Positions 54,266 through 63,011 of a DNA stretch of 64,000 bases are shown one piece after another. How positions within the stretch are numbered: the stretch's first letter is position 1; each line of letters starts with the position of its first letter. Under the pieces are notes generated by a model, which was given only the letters and a program-made list of their open reading frames with translations, was not told where the DNA came from and did not search any database. Made by a program: the position numbers and the translations under genes. Source of the stretch: Woeseiaceae bacterium. Lineage in GTDB: Bacteria > Pseudomonadota > Gammaproteobacteria > Steroidobacterales > Woeseiaceae. Where the stretch lies: contig JANQLK010000032.1 of assembly GCA_028280615.1 (NCBI GenBank), positions 1 to 64,000 of the forward strand, given 5' to 3'.

Positions 54266-54341
54266 TGGTGCCGGCACCAGGAGTCGAACCCGGGACCTAC
54301 TGATTACAAATCAGTTGCTCTACCAACTGAGCTATGCCGGC
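54266..54341 (-). tRNA. tRNA-Thr (anticodon UGU)
   Basis: A 76-base gene with encoded CCA. The acceptor stem GCCGGCA pairs with TGCCGGC; the D arm is GCTCAGTTGGTAGAGC; the anticodon stem-loop CTGAT-T-TGT-AA-TCAG gives UGU; the T arm is GGGTTCGACTCC. Its 3' half is duplicated at 46261-46308, marking the island insertion site. It follows the SPOR-coaX-birA genes on the same strand, as the tRNA cluster near tufB does in many gammaproteobacteria. Confidence 0.97.
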
Positions 54342-54435
54342 ATTTGCGGGGCAGGGCCGGAATTATTCTCGGAAATCCCCCCGCCCGCAAGCGACGGGCG
54401 CTGAGTCCTGACAATGCAGGCTCGTAGACCCCGCC

Positions 54436-55116
54436 CTACTCCGGACAAGTCGCCTGCCCCCTCAACAACACCATCTCCTCCCCGTACCGCTCCACAATCT
54501 CCCCCGCACCACGGCCCTGCGGCAGGCCGACGTCCACGAAGTAGAGCGTGCCCTCGCTGAACCTCGGCGATATCTCGGCCGGGAGTTCCAGGGAACGAGC
54601 CTCGAGTTCCATGCGCTCCGCGCGATCGCGGTCGCCGAAGACGCCCAGGGAGATCTTCATGCCTTCGTCATCGGTCTGGACGAAGTAGGCGTCGCTCAAG
54701 CCGCCTTCGCGCAGCACGTCGAGCATGCGGTTGGCTTCGTCGCGGCTCGGGACGTCGCGGATCTGTACCCAGTGGCCGACGAAGATTCGGCCGGCTGGCG
54801 AGCGACGGCCGACCTGCATGCCGTCGTTGATGTAGCGGAGTTCCGCCGCGTCCGCGTCGTCGCGTGAGCGGAACGGGCCGATCGTGACGCAGGAGCGGCC
54901 GACGGACACGGCGAGTTCCGACGGCTCGACCGATTCGAGTACGGCGCCCGCCGCGGCCATGAGTTCGGGTTCGGGCTCCTCGGCAACCGCGAGCGGCGGA
55001 CCCAGGTCGCTTTCGTCGACGATCTCCACGCCCGGCCCCGTCTCGTCGCCCTGGAACGTCCCCCACAGGAAATAGAGGATGTTTGCGAGCAGGAGGACCA
55101 GCAAGAGGTTTCTCAT
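54436..55116 (-). CDS. SPOR-domain protein
   Basis: This 226-residue protein has an N-terminal membrane helix (LLLVLLLANILYFLWG), an acidic linker, and a SPOR-like pair of beta-alpha repeats (CVTIGPFRSRDDADAAELRYIND, WVQIRDVPSRDEANRMLDVLREGGLSDAYFV). SPOR domains bind denuded peptidoglycan at division sites. It follows coaX by 41 bases, the same order as in pseudomonads, and is probably co-transcribed with birA and coaX. Confidence 0.82.
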   Translation of the reverse strand: MRNLLLVLLLANILYFLWGTFQGDETGPGVEIVDESDLGPPLAVAEEPEPELMAAAGAVLESVEPSELAVSVGRSCVTIGPFRSRDDADAAELRYINDGMQVGRRSPAGRIFVGHWVQIRDVPSRDEANRMLDVLREGGLSDAYFVQTDDEGMKISLGVFGDRDRAERMELEARSLELPAEISPRFSEGTLYFVDVGLPQGRGAGEIVERYGEEMVLLRGQATCPE

Positions 55117-55157
55117 CGGGGTGTACCGTTACCGATCGGTCGCCGCCGGGCAGCGCA

Positions 55158-55922
55158 TCACGACGCCTCGTTTTCGAGCATACGCCAGAGACCCGAGAGC
55201 ACGAGGTTGGGGCGATGCTCCGCCGGCTCATCGAGCGCGCCCAGAATGCGCGAGGCATCGCCGCCGGTCAAGATCAGCTCAGCATCCTTGGCGCTTGATC
55301 TCAATACCCTGTAGGCGCGCTCGACGGCGCCCGTGACGGCGCTTTCGCTGCCGCTCGCGACCGCGTGCGCCGTATCGGCGGCGAACAGCTTGAGGCCTTC
55401 GAACTCGCCGGGCTCGCTCGGGTCGGTCATCGGAATGTCGCTGGTCTCGCTCGCGAGCGCTTTCGCCATGAGTTCGACGCCGGGCAGGATCTGTCCGCCG
55501 ACGTGACGGCCGTCGTCGTCGAGCGCGTCGATCGTCACGGCCGTGCCCGCGTCAACGACGAGGCAGGCTTTGCCGAACTCGGCCCGGGCGCCGACCATGG
55601 CCACCCAGCGGTCTACGCCCATGTTGCGCGGCGCCTTGTAGGCGTTGATCACGCCGAAGCCCTGCGACTCGCTCTTCGCGAACCGCGGCTCGACGTCGCA
55701 GTGCGCGCCGATCAACCCGGTCAGGCGAGTCTGAAAGGTCGCGCCCGCGACGTTGCTCGCCATGACGGCGTCCACGTGCCGCGGCAGATGCGCGGTCAGC
55801 ACGCCGAGGCCGTGTTCGCGGATGCTCGCCTGGCTCACGTGGCCAGTGTCCGTGAAGTCACCGTCTTCGACGACGCCCCACTTGAAGCGCGTGTTGCCCG
55901 CGTCGATCAGGATGGCCTTCAT
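55158..55922 (-). CDS. coaX: Type III pantothenate kinase
   Basis: This 254-residue ASKHA-fold kinase carries out the first step of coenzyme A synthesis. Visible motifs are the phosphate loop DAGNTRFKWG, the pantothenate/Asp region GVDRWVAMVGA and the second phosphate loop VVDAGTAVTID. It lies directly after birA on the minus strand. Type III enzymes are not feedback-inhibited by CoA, a family property. Confidence 0.95.
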   Translation of the reverse strand: MKAILIDAGNTRFKWGVVEDGDFTDTGHVSQASIREHGLGVLTAHLPRHVDAVMASNVAGATFQTRLTGLIGAHCDVEPRFAKSESQGFGVINAYKAPRNMGVDRWVAMVGARAEFGKACLVVDAGTAVTIDALDDDGRHVGGQILPGVELMAKALASETSDIPMTDPSEPGEFEGLKLFAADTAHAVASGSESAVTGAVERAYRVLRSSAKDAELILTGGDASRILGALDEPAEHRPNLVLSGLWRMLENEAS

Positions 55923-55940
55923 CGCGTGATCCTCGCGCGC

Positions 55941-56753
55941 TCAGGCATTCGCGACCTCGGCGAGCCGCTTGATTGAGCCCGTGACGATACGCTCGGTGCC
56001 GCCGGCCGTATCGAGCAGCAGCGCGCCCGTGGCGTCGATGCCGCAGACGGTGCCTTCGAAGCCGCCCTCGGGCGTGTCGATCTCGATGTCGCGGCCCAGC
56101 AGGGCGTCGTGGCGCTCGTACACGGCCTGAAACGCCGCAAAGCCGTGCGCCGCGAACATCGTGAACGTCTCGATCATGGCCTCGATGACCGCGGCGGCCA
56201 CGCGCAGCCGGTCCGGTCCCCCGGACGTGGCCGCGTCGAGGCTCGACGCCGCGCCGCTCCAGCCGCCGGCCGAGAAATCGACCTCGACGGGTGTGAGGTT
56301 TAAGCCCACGCCGGTCACGACCGTGACGTCGTCGGCCGCGCGCACCTGGGTTTCGGTGAGGATGCCGCCGAGCTTGGCGTCGCCATGCAGGATGTCGTTC
56401 GGCCACTTGAGCCTGAGGTCCCGCGCGCCGAGTGCCGCGAGCGCCGATACGATTGCCGCGCCCTGCGACAGCGTGAGCGCGGGCAGCTCGCCGGGCGTCA
56501 CCTCGAAACGGTAGGCCATCGACAGGCACAGGCTCCTGCCGGGCGCCGACCGCCAGCGATTGCCGCGCCGGCCGCGGCCCGCGGTCTGGTGGTCGGCGAG
56601 CGCGACGTGGGCGCGGCCGCGCTCGGGCGGCGGCTGGCCCGCGAGGTAGCTGTTGGTCGAGTCGATCTCGGCGAAGGTTTCGATGCGGTCGAGCTTCGCC
56701 GACGGCGAATCGGGGAGCGCCGCACGCAGCGCCGCGGGATCAAGTGCTGCCAT
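55941..56753 (-). CDS. birA: Biotin--[acetyl-CoA-carboxylase] ligase, without HTH domain
   Basis: This 270-residue enzyme attaches biotin to the carboxyl carrier protein. It shows DSTNSYL, the biotinyl-AMP loop GRGRRGNRW, LKWPNDI and the GILTE strand. It lacks the N-terminal winged helix of E. coli BirA, so it is a class I ligase without repressor function. The C-terminal SH3-like domain ends TGSIKRLAEV. Its start overlaps the plsY end by 14 bases. Confidence 0.95.
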   Translation of the reverse strand: MAALDPAALRAALPDSPSAKLDRIETFAEIDSTNSYLAGQPPPERGRAHVALADHQTAGRGRRGNRWRSAPGRSLCLSMAYRFEVTPGELPALTLSQGAAIVSALAALGARDLRLKWPNDILHGDAKLGGILTETQVRAADDVTVVTGVGLNLTPVEVDFSAGGWSGAASSLDAATSGGPDRLRVAAAVIEAMIETFTMFAAHGFAAFQAVYERHDALLGRDIEIDTPEGGFEGTVCGIDATGALLLDTAGGTERIVTGSIKRLAEVANA

Positions 56754-57411
56754 CGTTGCTCGGTGCGCGCGACCGCCTGAACAGCATGACTTTTTCGATG
56801 CGGTTTTCGTTGCCAGCGCGCATGCGCTGGATGTTCGAACGATGGCAGTAAACGAGGAACAGCGCCATGAACGCCGCGTAGGCGAGTAGCGGCTGATTGT
56901 CGAGACCGTCCGTTACGAGAATCGCCAGGGGCATCGCGACGGCGCCCGACATCGTCGAAAGCCCGACGTAGCCCGTCGACATGAGCACGACCAGGAATAC
57001 GAGCAGCAGCGGCACGATCAACACCGGCGCGAGCACGCACAGCGTGCCGACGACGGTCGCGGCGCCCTTGCCGCCGCGGAACGCGTGGTACAGCGGCCAG
57101 ACGTGCCCGACGACGGCCGCGGCCGCGCAGCACATCGTGAGCCATTCGCGGGAGATCGCGGGATCGGTGGGGGCGAACGGCAGCTCGAGCCCGGGAATCA
57201 GGCCGGCGCCGACGGCGCCCTTGCCGATGTCGATGACCATGACGCCCAGCGCGAACAGCGGCCCCTGGGTGCGCAGCGCGTTGGTGCCGCCCGGGTTGCC
57301 GCTGCCCATTTCGCGGATGTCCACGCCGCCGCGCAGGCGGCCCATCAGCATCGAACCCATCAACGAACCGACGAGGTAGCTCAGCAGGAACTTGGTTCCG
57401 AGCTCCAGCAT
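56740..57411 (-). CDS. plsY: Acyl-phosphate:glycerol-3-phosphate acyltransferase
   Basis: This 223-residue polytopic inner-membrane enzyme starts phospholipid synthesis using acyl-phosphate. All three family motifs are seen: GSGNPGGTNALR near 36, HAFRGGKGAAT near 98, and STGYVGLSTM near 132. The start is the ATG of MLELGTKF; upstream codons look random. It overlaps birA by 14 bases and is divergent from a lipid kinase gene. Confidence 0.95.
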   Translation of the reverse strand: MLELGTKFLLSYLVGSLMGSMLMGRLRGGVDIREMGSGNPGGTNALRTQGPLFALGVMVIDIGKGAVGAGLIPGLELPFAPTDPAISREWLTMCCAAAAVVGHVWPLYHAFRGGKGAATVVGTLCVLAPVLIVPLLLVFLVVLMSTGYVGLSTMSGAVAMPLAILVTDGLDNQPLLAYAAFMALFLVYCHRSNIQRMRAGNENRIEKVMLFRRSRAPSNDGST

Positions 57412-57482
57412 GGAGGCCTTCCGTTTTGCCCGAAATGATCCCGGCATTGTAGCATTCGCAAACGATTGGCTGCGGCCACCCG

Positions 57483-58388
57483 ATGTCCAACAAGACGCTC
57501 GACGTGTTCGTCAATCCGGCCGCCGGACGCGGCCGGGCGGCGAGGCGTGTGCGCCGGATTCGCGACATCCTCGCGGGTGCGGGACTCGACGTTATCCTCC
57601 ACGAAAGCCGCGAAGCCGGACACCTCGAACAGGACGTCGCAGCCTTCGTCCGCGACGGCGGTGAGCAGCTCGTGATCGCGGGCGGCGACGGCAGCGTGCA
57701 CGAGGCCGTCAACGGCATACTCGGCGCCGGCGGCGACGCCGCGCTCGGCGTCATACCGGCTGGCACGGGCAACGATTTCGCCAAGGCCGCCGGCATCACA
57801 CTCGACTGGCGGGACGCCGCGACGCTGCTCGCCGATAATCTGTTGGGCGACGCGCACCCGCGCCGTATCGACGCGGGCCGCATGAACGGCCGCTATTTCG
57901 CGAACGGCGCCGGCATCGGCTTCGACGCCAGGGTGACGGCGCTCGCGCGCACGATCCGCTGGCCGATCGGCGACATCGTCTACCTGTTCGCGATCTTCCG
58001 CGCATTCACGGGCGGCATCGTATCGCCATCGGTCGTCATCGATGCGGCCGGCGGCGAGCGCCTGTGGGACGGGCCGCTGACGCTCGCGAGCGTGAGCAAC
58101 GGTCCCTGGGTCGGCGGCATGTTTCACATCGCGCCGACGGCCGCGCACGACGACGGTAAGCTCGAGCTCGTCATCGCGGCGCCCGTCACGCGGCGGCGCA
58201 TCGTCCGGCTGCTGCCCAAGCTCATGGAGGGCAAGCACCTCGACGAGCCGGACATCGAGCACCACCGCGTGACGTCGCTGACATTGAGGTCCGAGGGCGA
58301 ACTGATCTCGCACCTCGACGGCGAGGTACAGGCGCCCGCGCGGGAGTTTCAGATTGACGTGCTGCCCGGCGCGCTCAGGTTGCTATGA
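57483..58388 (+). CDS. Diacylglycerol/lipid kinase family protein (YegS/BmrU-like)
   Basis: This 301-residue protein of the DAGKc family has FVNPAAGRGRA at the N-terminus, the nucleotide-binding GGDGSVHEAVNGIL near 62 and PAGTGNDFAK near 92, with the C-terminal beta sandwich (GGMFHIAPTAAHDDGKLELVI). It phosphorylates a lipid headgroup such as diacylglycerol, or a related substrate. Its stop overlaps the next start (ATGA). Confidence 0.9.
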   Translation: MSNKTLDVFVNPAAGRGRAARRVRRIRDILAGAGLDVILHESREAGHLEQDVAAFVRDGGEQLVIAGGDGSVHEAVNGILGAGGDAALGVIPAGTGNDFAKAAGITLDWRDAATLLADNLLGDAHPRRIDAGRMNGRYFANGAGIGFDARVTALARTIRWPIGDIVYLFAIFRAFTGGIVSPSVVIDAAGGERLWDGPLTLASVSNGPWVGGMFHIAPTAAHDDGKLELVIAAPVTRRRIVRLLPKLMEGKHLDEPDIEHHRVTSLTLRSEGELISHLDGEVQAPAREFQIDVLPGALRLL

Positions 58389-58804
58389 GGAAGGCGGTTC
58401 CCGGTCGATTCGGCAAAGCAAAGATCCTGCTGGTGACCTGGACGTTAACGACGGCGCTGGTTACTTGGTGGGCGATACTGCCGACGGATTTGCCCGGGCA
58501 GAATGGCGGCGTCGCGGGCAACGGATCGACAGTCGACTGGTTCTATCCGGCCGGCGTAGCGATCGTCGGCGCGATCGCGGCCGCCGCCCTGAAGCCGTGG
58601 CGGCGCGGGCACAGTGTTCCCGGTGCCGCGATCGCCTATGTCGTCATCGCGGCTTTTGCCGCGTGTCTCGCCGTGACCGCGACGCATGCGCCGCCCGTTC
58701 ACCGCAATACGGCTGTGCTCGCGCTGGTGCTGGCGCACATGGCGCTCTTCTATGGCGTCTATGCATTCGCGACGCGGAAACGAACCCGCGCGCCGCTGCG
58801 GTAG
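58385..58804 (+). CDS. Hypothetical four-TM inner-membrane protein
   Basis: This 139-residue protein has four predicted membrane segments (ILLVTWTLTTALVTWWAIL, WFYPAGVAIVGAIAAAAL, GAAIAYVVIAAFAACLAV, TAVLALVLAHMALFYGVYAF). No family recognised. It is translationally coupled to the lipid kinase by an ATGA overlap, so a lipid-related role is possible. Confidence 0.7.
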   Translation: MRKAVPGRFGKAKILLVTWTLTTALVTWWAILPTDLPGQNGGVAGNGSTVDWFYPAGVAIVGAIAAAALKPWRRGHSVPGAAIAYVVIAAFAACLAVTATHAPPVHRNTAVLALVLAHMALFYGVYAFATRKRTRAPLR

Positions 58805-58847
58805 ACTGCCGCCATCGGATCGCCGTTCGAATCGAGAACGACAGACA

Positions 58848-59300
58848 GTGAACACGCATAGAGGCTCGAACTTTCGGAACATTACGGCAGCGCTGACGCT
58901 CTTGATCGTGGTCGGCATGGCCAATGCCGATGCCGAACAGGGCGCGCTCGAGGCGCAGGCGGCACGCTTCGCGGCGATGGTGGCCGCCGATACGGAGGCG
59001 CTGGCCGACACGCTGGCCGACGACCTGAGCTACTCGCACACGACGGGCTGGACGGAGACAAAGTCCGAGTTCCTGTCGACCGTCGCGTCCGGCACGCTCG
59101 ACTACCGGTCGGCGACGCCCAGAGACGTCGAGGTCCGGCTATACGACGACATCGCCGTCATCACCGGCCTGTCCGACCTGGAACTTCTCGTCCGCGGCGA
59201 CCCGAAGAGCCTGACGATCCGATTCCTCGAGGTGTCGCGCCGGACGGACGCCGGTTGGCGCCTCGTCGCCTGGCAGTCGGTCGTGTTCCAGGCCGACTGA
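58848..59300 (+). CDS. Exported NTF2-like (DUF4440-type) protein
   Basis: This 150-residue protein has a signal peptide (about 1-27, ending ADA) and an NTF2-like fold: ALEAQAARFAAMVAADTEALADTLADDLSYSHTTG, KSEFLSTVASGTLDY, and the terminal strand GWRLVAWQSVVF. These are typical of DUF4440/SnoaL-like proteins of unknown ligand. The GTG at 58848 is chosen; the ribosome site is weak. It follows the four-TM protein by 43 bases. Confidence 0.75.
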   Translation: MNTHRGSNFRNITAALTLLIVVGMANADAEQGALEAQAARFAAMVAADTEALADTLADDLSYSHTTGWTETKSEFLSTVASGTLDYRSATPRDVEVRLYDDIAVITGLSDLELLVRGDPKSLTIRFLEVSRRTDAGWRLVAWQSVVFQAD

Positions 59301-59331
59301 GCGGCCGGAAGCGCGACCAGACGCCGGCTAC

Positions 59332-61137
59332 CTACGACAACAACGCCGCGCGGCGCGCCTCGACGTCGGCCTCGACGTCCTCGGCGAGCGCGAGGTAGCA
59401 GGTGTCTTCGGGCGGCGCCTTGAAGCGAACCCTGAGCGTCAGCAGTTCATCGCCGCGGAACACGGCCAAGTCCAGTCGATCGTTCGGGCGGATGCGCTTC
59501 AGGCGCGCGTCCAGGTTGGCTTCGGTAAGCGCGAGGCCGTCGAGCGCGATCGCCACGTCCCCGGGCGCCACGCCCGCGATCTCGGCGGGGCTGTCGTTGG
59601 CCACCGATACGACCTGCAGGCGGCCTTCCACCTGCCGCAGCGTCGCGCCGAGGTACACGTCGGGCGGCTTACCGTTCGGCGCGGGCTTGCCGCCCGCATC
59701 GTTGCGGCCCGCCGCCGCGCGCAGCCGCATCTCGATGCCGTGGCTTGCCAGCAGCGACTCGAGCGGCAGTTCGCCCGTGCCGCGCACGGTCGCATCGAAG
59801 AAATCATCGAGGTCCACGCCCGATACCTCCTTGCAGACCGACTCGAAGCCGTCCTCGGCCATGCCGACGCCCGTGTCGCCGTAGCGCTTCCAGCATTCGC
59901 GGACGACGTCGTCCAAGGATACGCGGCCGTCGGTCTCGACGCGCAGCTTCAGGTCGAGCGTCAACGCGATCAAGGAACCCTTCGCGTAGTAGCTCACGAT
60001 CGCGTTCTGCGCATTCGCGTCCTGCTTGTAGAACTTCGTCCAGGCGTCGTAACTCGACTCCGCGACGCTCTGCTTCGTGCGGCCCGCGCCGCGCAGCACG
60101 CGCGTGATCGTGCGGCCGAGCATCTCCAGGTAGGTCGCCTCGGGAATCAGCCCGGCGCGCAGCAGCGCGAAGGCGTCGTAGTACGACGTGATGCCCTCGA
60201 ACACCCACAGGAGTTCCGTGTAGCTTTCGGTGCCGAGGTCGTAGGGCGTAAACGCCGCGGGCTTGATGCGCTTGACGTTCCAGAGATGAAAGTACTCGTG
60301 GCTCGCGAGCTTCAGGAACGTCAGGTAGCCGTCGCTTACGCCCTCCTCGCCCTTGGCCGGCAGGCTGTCGCGGTTGCAGACGAGGCTCGACGACCAGCGA
60401 TGCTCGAGCCCGCCGTAACCTTCGCCGGGTGCGTACAGCAGGAACAGGTAGCGGTCGAAGTGCTCGGGCGCGCCAAGGAAATCGAGGTGGTATTCGCACA
60501 GCGTCTCGAGGTCGCGGCAGAGCCGCGCGATGTCCGTGCGCGTGCGGCCGCGGATCGCGATCGCGTGCGGTATGCCGCCGGCCTCGAACTCGCCGATCAG
60601 GAGCTCGCCGATCTCGACGGGGTGGTCGATGAGCTCGGCGTAGTCGGACGCCTCGTACACGCCGAACTCGTAGGCCGCGGCGCCCTTTCGCCGCATCGAC
60701 GTTGCGACCCGCCAGCCCTTGGCCGCAGGCGCCTCGGGCTCCACGATCTCGAGCTCGCAGGCGCGCTCGGACTGCCCCACGACCTCGAGGAACACGCAGG
60801 GACCGTTGAAATAGGCATGCGTGAGATCCAGATGCGCGCCGCGTACGCTCTGGTCATAGGCGTAGATCTCGGCCGTAACCGTCAATGGACGCGACACGGG
60901 CTCTGCCTGCCAGGTGCTCTTGTCGGTCTTCACTAGCGGCACGTCGAGGCCGTCGCTTTCGGCGCGAATCGACACGACGTTGCGCGCATAATCGCGAATC
61001 ATGTAGCTGCCCGGAATCCACGCCGGCATGCGGAGCCTCTGGCCGTCGGGATCGGGCTCGGCGATCGTCAGCGTGACTTCGAACAGGTGCGCTGCCGCGT
61101 CGGCAACGCGAATGGCGTATCGATGCGCGTCGCTCAT
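59332..61137 (-). CDS. M61 family (glycyl aminopeptidase-like) metallopeptidase with PDZ domain
   Basis: This 601-residue protease has an N-terminal beta domain (MPAWIPGSYMIRDYARNV), a gluzincin catalytic domain with HEYFH (HExxH) and downstream Glu in FEGITSYYDA, and a C-terminal PDZ domain (LQVVSVANDSPAEIAGVAPGDVAIALDG). M61 enzymes cleave N-terminal glycine or alanine. No signal peptide is evident, so it is probably cytoplasmic. Its ATG overlaps the stop of the guanidino-hydrolase gene upstream. Confidence 0.92.
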   Translation of the reverse strand: MSDAHRYAIRVADAAAHLFEVTLTIAEPDPDGQRLRMPAWIPGSYMIRDYARNVVSIRAESDGLDVPLVKTDKSTWQAEPVSRPLTVTAEIYAYDQSVRGAHLDLTHAYFNGPCVFLEVVGQSERACELEIVEPEAPAAKGWRVATSMRRKGAAAYEFGVYEASDYAELIDHPVEIGELLIGEFEAGGIPHAIAIRGRTRTDIARLCRDLETLCEYHLDFLGAPEHFDRYLFLLYAPGEGYGGLEHRWSSSLVCNRDSLPAKGEEGVSDGYLTFLKLASHEYFHLWNVKRIKPAAFTPYDLGTESYTELLWVFEGITSYYDAFALLRAGLIPEATYLEMLGRTITRVLRGAGRTKQSVAESSYDAWTKFYKQDANAQNAIVSYYAKGSLIALTLDLKLRVETDGRVSLDDVVRECWKRYGDTGVGMAEDGFESVCKEVSGVDLDDFFDATVRGTGELPLESLLASHGIEMRLRAAAGRNDAGGKPAPNGKPPDVYLGATLRQVEGRLQVVSVANDSPAEIAGVAPGDVAIALDGLALTEANLDARLKRIRPNDRLDLAVFRGDELLTLRVRFKAPPEDTCYLALAEDVEADVEARRAALLS

Positions 61138-61976
61138 GCGGCCTGCTCGCCGACCGGTGGCTCGGTCAGGTTGAGCGTCAGGCACTTCGTCGATCCGCCG
61201 GCCTTGAGGAATTCGGTGACGTCGACCTCGATGAGCTCGAAGTCCTTGTCGGCGAGCGCCTGTTTCAAGGGCTTCGACGCCTTGTTCATGATCACGCGAT
61301 CGCCGATGTTGACGGCGTTGCAGGCAAAGCGGCGCGCGTCGTAGGTGTCGACGACGATGCGCTTCTTTAGCGGCACGCGCGACTCGATCTCCGTGCGCGT
61401 GTCGAAGTCGAACGCCGGAGGGTGGTACATCAGGTAGCCGCCGCTCAGGGGACAGAAGCAGGTATCGATATGGTAGAAGCGGTCCTCGACCAGCCTCAAG
61501 GGGACGACCTCGCGGTCGAAGAAGCGGGCGATCTCGTCGTGCGCCTCCACTTCGGTGCGGAAACCGTGACCGGCCCACAGCCACTCGCCGCCGCGATCGT
61601 TGAGGCAGTCGCCGGCGCCCTCGAAGCCGATCTCGTCGTCGAGCGCCAGGAGCTCGAAGCCGTTGTCCTTGAACCAGGCCTTGAAGTGCGGCTCTTCGGG
61701 GCGGCGCTCGTGCGGAATGAAATGACTCGCGATCGCCTTGTTGCCGAGGACGACGCCGGCGTTGGCCGTGAACACCATGTCGGGCAGGCCGGGCTGTGGC
61801 TCGATCGTGACGACGTCGGCGTACTCACCGATCGTGTCGCGCAAGGTCGTCCACTGGGCAATCGCGCGATCGAGATCCAGCGGCTCGGAATGGTCGGTCA
61901 TCCACGGGTTGATGACGTAGTCAATCGTGAAATAGTCGGGACGGCACATCAATACCCGGTTGCGCGCGTCGCTCAC
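61134..61976 (-). CDS. Arginine deiminase-related amidinotransferase-fold hydrolase
   Basis: This 280-residue pentein-fold enzyme shows MCRPDYFTIDY at the N-terminus, DMVFTANAG near 65, EGAGDCL near 118, HIDTCFCPL (His) near 168 and the nucleophile Cys in GSTKCLTLNL near the end. These are the substrate and catalytic positions of the deiminase/DDAH superfamily. Substrate is a guanidino or ureido compound, unassigned. The GTG at 61976 overlaps the stop of the CtlX-like gene (GTGA); the M61 gene overlaps its own stop. Confidence 0.85.
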   Translation of the reverse strand: MSDARNRVLMCRPDYFTIDYVINPWMTDHSEPLDLDRAIAQWTTLRDTIGEYADVVTIEPQPGLPDMVFTANAGVVLGNKAIASHFIPHERRPEEPHFKAWFKDNGFELLALDDEIGFEGAGDCLNDRGGEWLWAGHGFRTEVEAHDEIARFFDREVVPLRLVEDRFYHIDTCFCPLSGGYLMYHPPAFDFDTRTEIESRVPLKKRIVVDTYDARRFACNAVNIGDRVIMNKASKPLKQALADKDFELIEVDVTEFLKAGGSTKCLTLNLTEPPVGEQAA

Positions 61977-62932
61977 CGTCCGTCTCCGGATGCAGCCGAC
62001 GACGGCAGGTGCACCTCGGCGAGCATGCAGCGCACGCTGCCACCGGCCGAGCGCTCGATCGTCGCGATGTCCGCGCGCGCGATACGGCCGTTGGCCTCGA
62101 GCCGCTCGCGCTGTGCGTCGTCGAGCGAACGGAAGGCCTGGTCGGACATCGCGACGACGCGGACGCCGTCCCGAGCCTTGAGCTCGAGCATGTTGCCGGC
62201 GAAGGACTCGAGCTGTGCGTAGCTCAGGCGAATGACGTCGTGGCCCGTGTCGCGCAGCCGTTCGATGACGGCATCGCGCTGCTCCGCGCGCGGGATCGAT
62301 TCGTCGCAAACGAGCGCGAGTTCCTCGCCTAAGCTCATGAGCACGTTGGTGTGGTAGATCGGAACGCCGTCCCGGTCGACGGCGTCGAACGCGATGACGT
62401 CGTAGTCCATGCGCTGCGCGAAGTCGCCGAGCGGATCCAAGTGCGTGCGCGACGACAGGCAGGCGTAGGCAATCCGGTTCGGCCGGTCGAGCACGAGGCT
62501 GCCCGTGCCTTCCAGGAAATGTCCGTTGTCTTCGTGTCCGGACAGGTCGACCACTTCACTCACGTGGAAGCCCAGCTCGCGGTCCAGCCGCTCGACGACG
62601 TCGAGGCGCCGCTCGGTACGCCGGTTGACGGCCTCCATCGGGTACAGCACGACGCGGCCATCGGCATGGAAGCTCACCCAGTTGTTCGGGAACACGGCGT
62701 CGGGTGTGTGCGGCTCGCGCTCGTCGTCGGCGACGACTACGCGGACGCCGTTTTGCTCGAGCGCATCGACCAAGCGTTCGAATTCATCGGCCGCGGCCGC
62801 CTGCTGATCGGCGGGCGACTCGTTCATGTCCTCCATGAACGCATTGGACCCGGCCGTCAGCGGATTGCTCTCGAATCGCGCAGGTCGAATCATGAGCACC
62901 GTATCGGCCAGTTGTGATTCCGGGCGGGTCAT
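61973..62932 (-). CDS. CtlX-like citrulline/guanidino hydrolase (amidinotransferase fold)
   Basis: This 319-residue enzyme of the same superfamily has VLMIRPARFESNPLTAGSNAF at the N-terminus, PDAVFPNNWVSFHADGRVVLYPM near 80-105, HFLEGTGSLVLDR near 150, HTNVLMSLG (catalytic His) near 205, and Cys in GGSVRCMLAEVHLP near the end. The pattern is that of citrulline utilisation hydrolase CtlX. Together with the next two genes it forms a three-gene coupled operon. An internal ATG at 62893 is an alternative start. Confidence 0.85.
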   Translation of the reverse strand: MTRPESQLADTVLMIRPARFESNPLTAGSNAFMEDMNESPADQQAAAADEFERLVDALEQNGVRVVVADDEREPHTPDAVFPNNWVSFHADGRVVLYPMEAVNRRTERRLDVVERLDRELGFHVSEVVDLSGHEDNGHFLEGTGSLVLDRPNRIAYACLSSRTHLDPLGDFAQRMDYDVIAFDAVDRDGVPIYHTNVLMSLGEELALVCDESIPRAEQRDAVIERLRDTGHDVIRLSYAQLESFAGNMLELKARDGVRVVAMSDQAFRSLDDAQRERLEANGRIARADIATIERSAGGSVRCMLAEVHLPSSAASGDGR

Positions 62933-63011
62933 TTTAGAGTCGAGCTCGATGGTCAAGTCCGCAGCTTGCGCTGCGTACCTGGAGTTTTCAAGGCCTGGGG
63001 GGCCGAGAGGG

